Shown here piece after piece: positions 15,379 to 26,200 of a DNA stretch of 58,859 nt. Positions within the stretch are counted from its first letter, which is position 1. Each line of letters opens with the position of its first letter. A program made the translations under genes and the position numbers. This stretch comes from a virus, in the IMG/VR virus record IMGVR_UViG_3300034073_004285, positions 1 to 58,859 of that record. One strand, given 5' to 3'. Below the pieces are notes generated by a model. That model did no database searches, was not told the DNA's origin, and worked only from the letters and a program-made list of their open reading frames with translations.

Positions 15379-15408
15379 TTGATATCATCACACCGGTTGT
15401 GTTATATT
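15379..15408 (+). promoter_or_regulatory. Sigma70-type promoter of accessory cassette, copy 1
   Basis: TTGATA, 18-base spacer, TATATT. The spacer contains TCACACCGGTTGTGT, partly palindromic. The promoter at 16385-16414 has the same spacing and shares TCACACC and TTGYGT in the spacer. The leader then has AACAACCAACCAC before the ATG. Confidence 0.65.
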
Positions 15409-15438
15409 TATTTTATTGAAACAACCAACCACAAAACC

Positions 15439-15942
15439 ATGAACACCACAGCTATCGCTCAACACCTCAATATCCTTGATTCCGCAATCATCGAAGTTCA
15501 AGAATGGGCTTCTGTCATTTGGGTTAAATTTGTAGGCGGTTGCCGTTTTGTGTCCAAAAAAATTAACGAGGCTAAAAAAATGAGCAAATTAACAATAATT
15601 GACGGAAAAGGATTTGGTGCTACCATTGTCCATGAAGACGGGCATAGCGAGTATTACAGCCAGCTAAGTGGCGACCTTTACATAGTTGGAACTGTATTAG
15701 GAAATTATTATGATTACCAACATTGTCTAATCGCATTAGATGCTGGCGGCGAAGTGATTGACAGTAGCACCAGTAAATGGGGAGAAACTCGCCTCCACAA
15801 AGTTTCAGTTGATTCCGACAAATTAATTGAATACTGCCAAAAACTAGAAAAAGCACGTAACCCTCGCGCTGGCATGATGCAAACCAGCACAGGTGAGTGG
15901 GTCATGGCAGATGATTGGGATCGGATTGAATGCTGTCGATAA
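15439..15942 (+). CDS. Accessory (moron) protein, 167 aa
   Basis: The frame opens at 15379 inside the promoter, so ATG 15439 (MNTTAIAQHLNILDSAIIEV), after the AACAACCAACCAC leader, is chosen. An N-terminal helical part is followed from ~50 by an alpha/beta region (MSKLTIIDGKGFGATIVHED). No family recognised. It faces against the surrounding tail genes and has its own promoter and terminator, the layout of a moron gene expressed from the prophage. Confidence 0.6.
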   Translation: MNTTAIAQHLNILDSAIIEVQEWASVIWVKFVGGCRFVSKKINEAKKMSKLTIIDGKGFGATIVHEDGHSEYYSQLSGDLYIVGTVLGNYYDYQHCLIALDAGGEVIDSSTSKWGETRLHKVSVDSDKLIEYCQKLEKARNPRAGMMQTSTGEWVMADDWDRIECCR

Positions 15943-16103
15943 TGAACAAGATCCCCTCTCTCCAACAGTGGCGGCGATTCAAGCTGTGGCTAGACAACGA
16001 TTGCAATGTCAAAGCCACAGCAAAGGCGGACGGCTCCCAGCCTGAAATAATCCGCAAGGCGATCGCCGCCGTCCACTGGCACCTAAAAAAATCAAAAACC
16101 TAA
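15942..16103 (+). CDS. Small accessory protein, 53 aa
   Basis: TAATG overlap with the 167-aa gene. Begins MNKIPSLQQWRRFKLWLDND and has ATAKADGSQPEIIRKAIAAV, a helical, basic, possibly HTH-like segment ending in a Lys-rich tail. Followed 4 bases later by the terminator, so it is the last gene of this short operon. Function unknown. Confidence 0.6.
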   Translation: MNKIPSLQQWRRFKLWLDNDCNVKATAKADGSQPEIIRKAIAAVHWHLKKSKT

Positions 16104-16105
16104 TC

Positions 16106-16144
16106 AAAATCCCCGCTAACCAACCACGGAAAAGCGGGGATTTT
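16106..16144 (+). terminator. Terminator with AACCAACCAC loop, copy 1
   Basis: AATCCCCGC (16108-16116) pairs with GCGGGGATT (16134-16142), then TT. The loop contains AACCAACCACGGAAA, almost the same loop as in the terminator at 17206-17248 and the same string as in the leaders of the cassette genes. Confidence 0.8.
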
Positions 16145-16190
16145 GCAACTAGCCATAAAGCGGCTTGCACACTTAAAAGTAGTATAGCCT

Positions 16191-16379
16191 ATGACCCCCT
16201 GCCTTTACTGCAACCATCCTAAAACCCACAAGCACGGCGATCGCCGTTTCAAATGTCCCAACTGTGGCAAAACCTTCCGAGTAGATAAACTCTCGGAGAC
16301 GGGAAGGCCTGCGATCGGCGATCGACCCATGACGGGATATGAACGGCTGAAACGTTGCCTCAGAAAAAAAAATTCCTGA
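16191..16379 (+). CDS. Zinc-ribbon protein (IS1 InsA-like N-terminus), 62 aa
   Basis: CLYCNHPKTHKHG followed by FKCPNCGKTFR: two CxxC pairs 16 residues apart, the zinc ribbon of IS1-type transposase InsA. Only the ribbon and a short basic tail (RPMTGYERLKRCLRKK) are present and no transposase catalytic domain follows, so it is either a domesticated DNA-binding protein or a remnant. It lies between two terminator/promoter units and has no strong ribosome site. Confidence 0.5.
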   Translation: MTPCLYCNHPKTHKHGDRRFKCPNCGKTFRVDKLSETGRPAIGDRPMTGYERLKRCLRKKNS

Positions 16380-16384
16380 CCCCC

Positions 16385-16414
16385 TTGTCAGTTTCACACC
16401 ACTTGCGTTATATT
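16385..16414 (+). promoter_or_regulatory. Sigma70-type promoter of accessory cassette, copy 2
   Basis: TTGTCA, 18-base spacer, TATATT; spacer shares TCACACC and TTGCGT with the promoter at 15379. Leader contains CAAACAACCAACCACGGAG before the ATG at 16450. Confidence 0.65.
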
Positions 16415-16449
16415 TAAAGAGTCAAACAACCAACCACGGAGACAAAATT

Positions 16450-16749
16450 ATGGAAATTTACCGCTACGCATCAACCGACATTCAACAACACCATCAAGAT
16501 CAGTTATCTAAATTTGGTTTGTGGTGGGCCGACTTGGAAGAGGCAGGAATTGAAACCGCTTATCTTGCATGGGATGGCGATACAATCACGGGATTTCAAA
16601 CCGTATCTATGGATGGGCTATGTGTGGCGATCGAGGTTGATCCCGAATTTCAAGGGCAGGGCATAGCTCGCGCATTGATTAATGAATCTGGTTGTACAAA
16701 GCCAGAACGCAATGAAAATCCTGAATTCTGGGAGGCGATTAATTACTAA
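16450..16749 (+). CDS. Short GNAT-like acetyltransferase, 99 aa
   Basis: VEVDPEFQGQGIARALI-like text is present as EVDPEFQGQGIARALINES, the acetyl-CoA-binding motif A (Q/RxxGxG/A) of GNAT enzymes, after two strands (TAYLAWDGDTITGF, SMDGLCVAI). At 99 aa it is shorter than usual GNATs (140-180) and motif B is missing after ~85, so it may be truncated. GGAGACAAAATT precedes the ATG. Substrate unknown. Confidence 0.6.
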   Translation: MEIYRYASTDIQQHHQDQLSKFGLWWADLEEAGIETAYLAWDGDTITGFQTVSMDGLCVAIEVDPEFQGQGIARALINESGCTKPERNENPEFWEAINY

Positions 16750-17204
16750 TGCGGCAAGTCATTAACTGGGAACCAATAGATCCCATATTGGGAACAAAAC
16801 CAGACCCCGAAATTGCCAAAAGCTTTAATATTCCAAGCACATCCGTTTTGAGAAGACGGCAAAAGCTCGGCATCCCTGCTGTTGGCTTTCACAATAAATA
16901 TCCCTGGCAAAACATCGACCCACTACTGGGGAAAATTTCAGACACCGAAATTAGTAAAAAAATTGATATTCCAAAAACGTCGCTGTATGAGAGGCGAAAA
17001 ATGCTGAATATCCCATCAGCCAAAAAGATAACGGAAGAAATGATCCAGCAGTGGATTGACTGGGAAATAGAAGGCATTCCACAAACTGAAATGGCTAAAC
17101 GCTCAAATGTTCACTGGACAACCGTTCATCGGCATTTGAATACGGCACTAAACAAGCCTAAATTTGGCAAGTTTGCACATTTGATCAAAGAATCCAAGCC
17201 TTAA
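16749..17204 (+). CDS. Protein with three tandem HTH repeats, 151 aa
   Basis: Two close repeats read WEPIDPILGTKPDPEIAKSF... and WQNIDPLLGKISDTEISKKI..., each ending RRxKLxIP, a known phage/cyanobacterial HTH repeat. A third, looser HTH (QTEMAKRSNVHWTTVHRHL) follows. Start and previous stop overlap (TAATG), so it is co-expressed with the GNAT. Likely a DNA-binding regulator; target unknown. Confidence 0.65.
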   Translation: MRQVINWEPIDPILGTKPDPEIAKSFNIPSTSVLRRRQKLGIPAVGFHNKYPWQNIDPLLGKISDTEISKKIDIPKTSLYERRKMLNIPSAKKITEEMIQQWIDWEIEGIPQTEMAKRSNVHWTTVHRHLNTALNKPKFGKFAHLIKESKP

Positions 17205-17205
17205 T

Positions 17206-17248
17206 CAAAATCCCCGCCAAACCAACCACGGAAAAGCGGGGATTTTTC
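17206..17248. terminator. Bidirectional terminator with AACCAACCAC loop, copy 2
   Basis: AAATCCCCGC (17208-17217) pairs with GCGGGGATTT (17236-17245), with T-tracts on both strands. It ends the plus-strand cassette and also the minus-strand tape-measure transcript, whose stop is 5 bases away. Loop includes AAACCAACCACGGAAAA. Confidence 0.82.
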
Positions 17249-17252
17249 TACT

Positions 17253-20200
17253 CTACACATTCCGCAACTCAGAAGCCATTTCCCGCGCTAACGTCCGACT
17301 CTGACGATAAAAACGGCTTTCCTTGTCATTGATATTTACGTTAACCGTGTTAGTCGTTGCCCCCGCCATGCCCCGGCGATCGCCGTTATCAGGCAACGAT
17401 AGCCGAGGGGACTGGTAGGTGTTCAAGCCAGATAACAAACGGCTTTCTAGCCCAACGTAACCACCGTCAAAATAACCCGGCAAACGGTTTAACAAATTCA
17501 GCGTTGGCAACCCTATTTTTTGGGTTGCTTTTTTGTTGAGCACAAACTCCCCAGCGTGAACAATTCCCGCCGGTTGTAGGCGATCGCCGTTGCCCGTATA
17601 GCCGCCAGAAGCAAAACCTGGAATAGCACCTTCAAAAATGCCGCCAAATAAGCCATTTAACCCCTGTTGGATCATCTGGGAACCTAATTCAGTGATTGAC
17701 TGCAACAGGGAGTTAGTAAAAGCTTGGATTGCATTTTCGCCGTTAATCAGAGCGGTGAAAAAATTATTGAAGGCTCCGCTCAGCATGTCTCCCACGGTTT
17801 CGGAAACGTCACGGAATTGGCGATCAATCAACTGCAAGTCCTGTGCCAGAATCTCCGCTTCTCGGGAAACGAGGCTTTCTGCTAGTGCCGGATTTCCTTG
17901 ATATTTCTGCCGTAACTCAATGGCCTTTTGCTCAAACTCCGCTCTCCTAGCGGCGATCGCCTGTTGCTCCCTGATAGCAGTAGCCTCAAACGGATTAGTG
18001 GTGAGGTTGGCACGGTTTTCGGCATTCCGAGCCGCCAGATCCCGTTCTATGTTCTGTAACTCCAAGCGACGGTTTACATCATCAAAATAGGCTTGTTTTT
18101 GCCGGTTCTGGGAGGTTTCCAGTGTTTGCGCCAGCATAGTCTGCTTAGTGGTTTCATCGGTGATTTCCCTGTTGATTCTGGCTATTTCTGTCAGGGTTTC
18201 CAGTTCTATTTGTTGCAGTTCCAGTTTTAGCTGTTGCTCTATGTTGCCGTTGAAAACGGCGATCGCCAATTTCCCCTGAACGATTTCCAATTCCCTAGCA
18301 CGGAGTAGAGAGTCGTATTCGTAGTTAGCTGTTACGATTTGAGCATCCCGAATCTGTTCATGGTATTTCAGTTGTTTGGCCAACTCATCACCTTCTAGAC
18401 GGGTGGATAGTTCCAAAGACTGTTTTTTAAATTCAACATTGGCCCTTTCAATCTCGGCATCCCGTTTGAGTAAATCCTGACGGGTTTCCGCCGCCGCTTG
18501 CGCTTTCAATGCCGCCAATTCAGCGTCCTGATTGGTTTGCCGGATCGCCTGTTGCAGTTGGTTGAACTCTTGCATTTTGGCTCGTAGCGGTTCCAACTGC
18601 GCCTGATAGTTCTGTGTTTCTGCTAGTGCTTTTTGGTAAGCTGGCAAAAACTCAGACTCTAGGCGATCGGCTAATCCTCGCATATTCGCCGCCGCTTCTG
18701 GTGCAATCCCCAATTGAGAGGATGCCTCCCTCAGTGCCGGAGCAAAATCCGTCATGGTGGCGATCGCCTGTTTGAGAACAATTTCCCGTTCTGTCAGTTG
18801 ATTAGTCAACTGCCGCAGTTGGTTTTCCGCTTGACGGTTTTCGGCGGCGGCTTGACGGGATAGGGTTTGGGGTGAGTATTGATCGTCTAAATCCGCAAAC
18901 TGATTTTTGAGGTCTGCGACATCGTTACCCAGGTTGCGTAGCTCCTGATCCAATTGCACCCCAGCCCCAAGAATCTCGGCGGCGGAGTTAATACGAAAAT
19001 CCTTGAACTCCTGATTTAATAGCTCGGCGTTGCCATCCACTACTGCTTTTTTGAGTCCAACTAGGGTAGCGGTGTCGGACTTGGCCTTTTGAACGGCGGG
19101 ATCGGGAACGGTGCTAATGGCCGGGGGCGTTGCACTGGGTTGGTTGTAACTGACACTAGTGGCGACGGGTTGAGGTTTAGCACCGGGGGAAACCGTTTGG
19201 TAATTGACGTTTGCCACCCCCGATTGAATAGTTCCTAGTGCCTTGGCCGCACCATAACTCAGGTCTAGCCCCCGCCCACCATACTGGGCATCTGTCCCAA
19301 AATTTCCGGTATCCGTTACTCGCACAACCACCTGTTTCCCGTTGGCAGGGTTGGTGACTAGCAAATACGTGCCAAAGGGTATGGAGGGGCGTTTGTCGGT
19401 TTTGGATCGCCATGGAACAGCTACAGTCAATCCGTTCTCATCATAAACTTCACCGCTAGCTGTTTTCCTGCCGTGCCATCTAGTGGGATCTGTGGGTCCA
19501 CCATAGAAAGAGGCTTTAGCAGTTCGGGTTTTTCCAGTGGGTTGCATCCCAGACGGCGCATTCGCTACAGTTTGGGTTGGTGCCTTAGCCAGATTGGATT
19601 GGGTCGGGCGGGGCAACCCTGAAACCATCGAGGTCGGGTCAAAACTTTTGCCATTCCGCCATGTTTCAAAGTGCAAGTGCGGGCCACTACTTAATCGGTC
19701 TTTGGCGGAAATACTGGCAAGGCGATCGCCGGCTCCTACTCGTTGCCCTTCCTTGATATTTTTGGGGACAACGTGACCATAAACATAAGTAACGCCATCG
19801 TCGCCAATCACAACTATTTTGTGACTATTGACCTTTTTGTCCCATAGCTTAATTTCCTTAATGGTTCCCGCCGCTACAGAGTGAACTGCTTCCCCCACCG
19901 CCGCATTAAAATCAATCCCTTGATGTTTTCTTCGCCCCCCGTCACGATTAGCGCCATAGCGTTGTCCGCTAGATATTCCAACTTGCCCGTTAACTAGAGG
20001 ATAAAATCGCCCGCCACGAATAGCCGATTGGGTTGCCGTGGTTTGCCCCGCGCCATCCAACACCGCATTACCCATTCCCAACGCCGCTTTGAACGCCTCC
20101 ACCGCTTCAGTGGCTCCGTTCACCGATCGCCCAAAGTCGATCATCTGATTTTCCAGACTGTACTTCTCAGAACCAAATTGCAACAGGGAACTTTTTTGCC

Positions 20201-23200
20201 CGATCGCCTTTTCCATCAGTTGGCCCGCCTGATCAAAAATGCCCTGAATCGTGCCAATGATGCCATTCATGAACGTGTTGGAACCAGGGGCGATCGCCTG
20301 TTGAAGTTTTTGGCGGATGCGCCCGTATTTCATTTGGTTTTTGACACGTTCGATCTCTAACCTTGTTTCCTCAATTTGGAGGGTTAACTGCTGGAAGAAA
20401 TCCTGGATGCTTCGACTGAGATCAAAAAGCCCATTTTTCTGATCTAGTAAACTTTGCGCTAGTTGTTCCTCAGATTGCCCCAACTCGTCCTGAATTTCCA
20501 ACATCCGCTTGAGCATCACCGCTACGGATTTACGTTCCCCACTATCGGGACTAATATCATTAATTAGGCGATCGAGGGTGGCGGAGTTATTGAGGTCGGT
20601 TCCCTCCAACTTGGCTTGTTCTGCCAACTCCTCTAGCAGTTTGGCGGTTTTGGGTTCGGTGAGGTAACTGTTAATCTCCTCCACCTGTTTCCGCAAAAAA
20701 ACAATCCTTTCCTGAGTGGCTTGGGAGTCGAGGGAACCAAGCCCCAAACCTTGCACCGTTGTACCAGTGCCTTGGCTGGTAGCCTGACGCAAGAATTTTA
20801 CCCTGTTATTGGTGGCTTGTCGGTTCAGGTTTTCATTGAAAGCTGTGTACTGTTCGTTCAAATTGCGCATTTGACGCTCAAGAAAGCTTAACGATTTTTG
20901 CAAGGAATTAGAGAGATCATCATAACTTTGCTTGGTTTTTTCCAAGTCAGCCAATGCCGTTTCCATGGACAATCTCAGGCTGTCCTTTTGGCTTTCCGGT
21001 GCTTTGATATTGGCTAGATCTTCAAGCCCCTGTTTTAGTGTGGTAATGTCCTCTTCTAGGGCGGTGGCATAAGCACTGGTTCCCTTAAAGAGTCGTTCCC
21101 GCTCCTTGAGTAATTCCTGCTCCTCTTTAACGATTTTGCCGTATTGTTCGGTGTCTCCCTTAATTAAATTAGCCCGACGGGTACGGATGCGGTTAATCTC
21201 CTCGTCAATTTTTTTGACATCTTCCACCAATTTTTCAGCCCCGATTTGTTCTTGCAATGTGCTGTAGGCGTTAAAGACGGAATCGCCGCCTTTAATTAAA
21301 AAGTCATCAAATTGTTTTTCCCCAAGTGTCCGGAGTCCGACACCCTGGCGGATTGCTTCAAGGTTTGCATTTTTCCCCATTAACGCCAATGGTCCAAATC
21401 GTGCCAATTTCCCGATGTTTTGCCCCATCCCGGCTTCTGGATCAATCCCGACTTTTTCCGCTAGGGGTTTGATGTCAATCCCAAAGGGACTCCAAGACTC
21501 CTCGCTAACAATTCGCCCAGTAAAGAGTGTCTTGGTTTCTGATGCCGTGTTATTGAGTTCTGCCAAGGTTTTTTTCATCTCAATGGTGGCTTTTTTGGCG
21601 GTATCCAGTGATTTAGTAAACTCATCAAATCGATCTTGGGTAACATTAAATGCGGCGGTAACAGCGTCGATCGCCAACTGGATTAGGATGATTTGTCCCA
21701 AATAGGTACCGATTACAGGCAAAGCGGACTTTAAGACCGACATGGTAGCGGCGATCGCCGATTTGAATAAAGCGCCGGCGATCGCCGTTTTAGCGAAACC
21801 AGCCAATAGCGAGGCAGAGTTCCACGCCAGCACCAAGCCCAGTGCAGAAACTATCTGAATTACCGTAGGCATTGCCGATGTAAACCAGTCAATTAATGCG
21901 GACAGTCCGTTGAAGATCACCTTCGCCTGATCAAACCACGAACTTAGACTCCGCCGAAATTGCTCTAGTGAGTTCTGGTATCTGGCGATCGCCTGAGCAG
22001 TGGTTTCAGAACTATTGGCCACCACGGCGTTCTCGGCGGCGTACTGAGCGGCGATCTTAGGCATTACATCCGAGGCTAGTAACTCACCACTGGACATTAA
22101 ATCGTCTAATTGAGCCACACTTACTCCAAGGGAACGAGCCAGAGTACCTTGGAAGTCCAGAGCCGCAATTTCCCCTAATTGTCCCCGCACCTCTTCGGCT
22201 GACATTTTTTGCTTACTGAGGGACTGTTGCAGTGCCGCAAACATCCGCCCTTGCTCTTCGTTAGACAATCCCCGCACAGAGGCAGTCTGGGAAAATGCTT
22301 CAAAAATTTGTTGGGTTTGGGTTCCTTCTAACGCTGTCCCCCTAGTGGTGGAGAGTAAACCCAAATAGGCATCCTCAGCCGTTTTGAGGTCAACCCCCAG
22401 TTTTTTGGCGGTGTTAGCCACAAATTGCAAATTGGTTTCGGCTTTGGCTGAACTGCCAGAGATGGCAACAAAGGCACGATTAAGAGACTCGAAGGCGATC
22501 ACAGTGTCAAAAGCACCGGCGGCCATCGCCCCAAACCCTTGCACTGCCATGGTGAAAACGTTTTCCAAGATCATGGCCGCACCAAAGCCAAGGATTAGGT
22601 TTTTCAGTTGTCCGAAAATGGGGAACGCTTCCCCTACTTTGCTAAATAGTCCACTAAACCCTTCTTTGATTTTGTCGATACCTCCCGCTACCCCTTGATC
22701 CACCTGACGGATGAAGCGAACAATATTATTTTCGCCATCACCTCCCAGTTCCTCCATACCCATGTTCCAACCTTGCACTACTTGCAGGGCCATTTCATAG
22801 AACTCACGGGAGGGAGATTTGATACCTAGTGCCTTTTTAGCACCCTTGATCGCCGCTTCACCCAATGCATATCCAGAGTTTTCAGCCTCTTTTAGTTCCC
22901 CTTCGATGCCTTCGGTAAAGCCGTCGCTGGTGCTTTCGGCGATCGCCTGATAAACCCCAACAGGAGCACGTCCTTTTACGTTGGGATACCCCTTGACTGC
23001 CTCCCGTTGGAGTTTTGTCATCTCGGCGGCCTGATCTCGCCACATTCCCCGCCCTTCAAAGAACTTGACGTTTTGCGCCATTTTCTTGAACAGTACCCGC
23101 AGTTTTTCGGACTGTTCCACTAGTTCGGTACCGATCGCCTTGGAGATTTCGGCGTTACCTTTGGCGATCGCCTGACGGAAAGCGGCTTTTTTGTCGTCTA

Positions 23201-26200
23201 ATTCTTGGGAGATGTTGTCAATTTTGCTCCGTAGGGACTGGGCCACGTTTTCGCCACTGGCTTTTAGTTCCTCGATCTCGTCATCCAGTGCGACTTCAAA
23301 CTCTTCCCCTAGTTCGGTAGCCCACTGGTGAACGTAGGCCAGCCATCGTTCTGCTTGTTTCTGGGAGTCAATTGCCTCTTTAATGGGTTCGGTGATCTGT
23401 GGCTGTGGCTGTGGCTGTTCTTCCCACGGATCTGCAACTGCTGGCGTGGGTTTTACTGTAGCCGTTGCCTTGGGTTGCGGTTTGGGGGTGGGTTTCGGTT
23501 TGGCGGCGGCAGTGGCTTTTTCTTGTCCTTTGAATAGTCCGGCGATCGCCCCGGCAATGCCCCGTCCCCATTTCACCAGTTGCCCTAAAAGGGGAATGCC
23601 TTCCAACCAATCCAAGAAACCGTTAATTCGTTCTAGAATCGCTTTGCGTCCCTCTTCGTAGCCATCGGCAAAGCCTTGCCCCACGGCGGCGGCTGTTTGT
23701 TTAGCTTCTTCAGCCTGTCGTTTGGCTTGTGCTTTTAGTACCCTGAACTGTTGCGCCATTTCCTCGGCTTCAGCTCGGAAAAACCCCCGTCTTTGCCGTT
23801 CCTTCCCTATTCCTAGCTCGTTCCCATAGGCTTCTGCTTCAGCGGCGGCTATATGATCAAACCCTTGTTGATAACGGCGATCGGTGGAGTCGATACCCAA
23901 CTGTCCCATAAATGCCTGAGCGGAACGTCCGGCGGATTGTTTTACCCGTGGATCATCCATTTCCGCCCGTCGCCCCAGCACCCCTTGATAACGCAGATAA
24001 TCCTGTGGTTTATCAGCCCAACGGGAGCCCACACCAAAACGTGACTGCATGGCGTGGGTATATTCGTGGATCAGATCCTCTGGCAACTGTTCGCCCCGTT
24101 TGGGATCGATAACGATCTTGTTTTCTCGTACCTGATAGACCGCCGCCGCCGGACTGCCTGCTGGTAGTTGTTTTAAATTGGGGAAGTAGCCCTTGGCTTC
24201 TTCTAGTTGTGCAGTGGTGGCGGTTCCAGTTTTGCCAATTTCTTGGAATAGTTTGCGAACTTTTTCGGCTGGAGTGACTGCTTCACCTGTCACTTTAGGG
24301 AGGTCGTAAACTACTTCAATTACCGACTTAACGTAAGTTTCGAGTAGTTTCCGTTTTTCTTCTAGGGTTCCCTCAAATCCTTCTAATCCACTTTCTAGTC
24401 CGGCTATAATTTGCTTGCCGATCGCCTTGAATACCTTGGAGGGTGAGTCAATTTGTAATGCGTCTTCTGTTCCTTGGGATAACGCTTTACCGATCGCCGC
24501 CCCGGAATCTTTGACATCGCCAAGATCGCCTTCAATGGATTGGGTTAGAGAGTCGGTGACGTTGATGCCGATGTCAGAGAGGGCTTTTTTGTAGTTCTCT
24601 AACCCCTCCGTGCTCAATGCTTGTTCTGCGAGTTCAAACGCCTCGCTGTTAAAACTTTTTTTATTTGTATCGTATCCAAGCAGTGCAAAGTCAAAGACGC
24701 TTCTCAGGTTTTCTTTGTCTGGGGCATCTTCTGTTGCACGATCAAACTGTTTTTGTAATCTATTTCTGATTTTTTGTTGTTTTATTTGAGGTGCAACCGA
24801 TTCCGCATCAGCACGGAAAAAAGGACGCTTGCTAAAGCGTAATTCTTTGCGACGATTAAATTTAGATTCTATCCCCTCTGCGTTGGCATAAGCTTCTGAC
24901 TCAATAGATTCTGCAAAAGTCCTAAGTTTATCCCTATCTGTTGGGGGCGCACTGGGAAAGAGAGAAACATAGTGATCGGCAGACGACTTCACTCCTCCGG
25001 CAATTCTTGGAGGCATTGGTTTTTTTTGTAATTCTTTCCACCCCGAAAGCGACAATGACGGTGAAAAACGGGTTAACTCATCAACGGAATAATCTTCTTG
25101 GTTCGGAGGTAGTCCCTTTAAGTTAAATTGCAGCGCGTGAGTATATTCATGTATGAAATCATTGATTGACGCTTTTTCTCGTGCCAAAATTTTGTTGTTA
25201 AGAACATCATAAGAAGCTCCTGCTATCCCCCCGTTTGCTAGTATGCCCAACTGTGGAAAATAACCCTTAGCCTGTGTCAATTGTTCCGGTGTAGCATTGC
25301 CAGCTTTGCCAATTTCTTGGAATAGTTTTCTGACTTCTTGTGCCGGGGTTTCCGCCTCACCCATGACCTTTTTAAAGTCATAGACCAACTCAATAACCGA
25401 CTTAACATAGGTTTCTAACAGTTTTCGTTTTTCTTCTAACGTCCCTTCAAATCCTTCTAATCCCCCTTCTAATCCGGCAATAACATCCTTTCCGATCGCC
25501 TTATAAACCTTGGAGGGTGAGTCAATACCTAAAGCGTCTTCTGTGCCTTGGGCTAGGGTTTGTCCGACACTTTCGCCAGTGCCCCGTAACTTGCCCAATA
25601 ATCCCTCTAGGGAATCAATTAGGGAGTTAATCGAGTTATCGCCCATGGCGGCGAATTGGGTTTCTAGTTCGGCAATTAGCGGTTGTAAGGCTTCTCCTGC
25701 TTGGGATTTTAGCCCAGCAAAAATATCATTGACATTGCCCCGAATGTCGGCCACGCTGTCATCAAATCGGGCAGATAACGGGACGGGAACCCCGGCGTCG
25801 GTTGTGGTTACGGGTTTAGCGGATTTTATTTGGTTGGGGTTGAAAACCATCAAAGAATTTTGACGTTTGTTTCCCTCATACTTGTTTAAGTAGGAAAGGC
25901 TTTGATAACCAGCGCCTTGAATATCTTTCCATATTGCTTCTTCTACCAAATGCTTTTTGTTAAGCAAATCCTCTGCCGTAGTAGGAATTTGCTCGTCTTT
26001 TTCTTTGTCCAAAATCCATGCTGTTTGCGCGGCTTCTCTTTCTGCCTTTTTTTCAAACAACCAGGCATCCATCATCTTTGTTGAGATGGCGTTGTATTCC
26101 CCGCTAGAAAGTGACTGCTTTACACTGTCTAGGTTTGGTGTCTCTATTCCCTTGTTTCCTAATTCCCATGCAACAGTGTCAGACTGCCAATCATTTAAGT

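Noticed and set aside
16191-16379. Active IS1-type insertion sequence
   Set aside because: Only a zinc ribbon is present; no InsB-like catalytic part, inverted ends or target duplication were seen.
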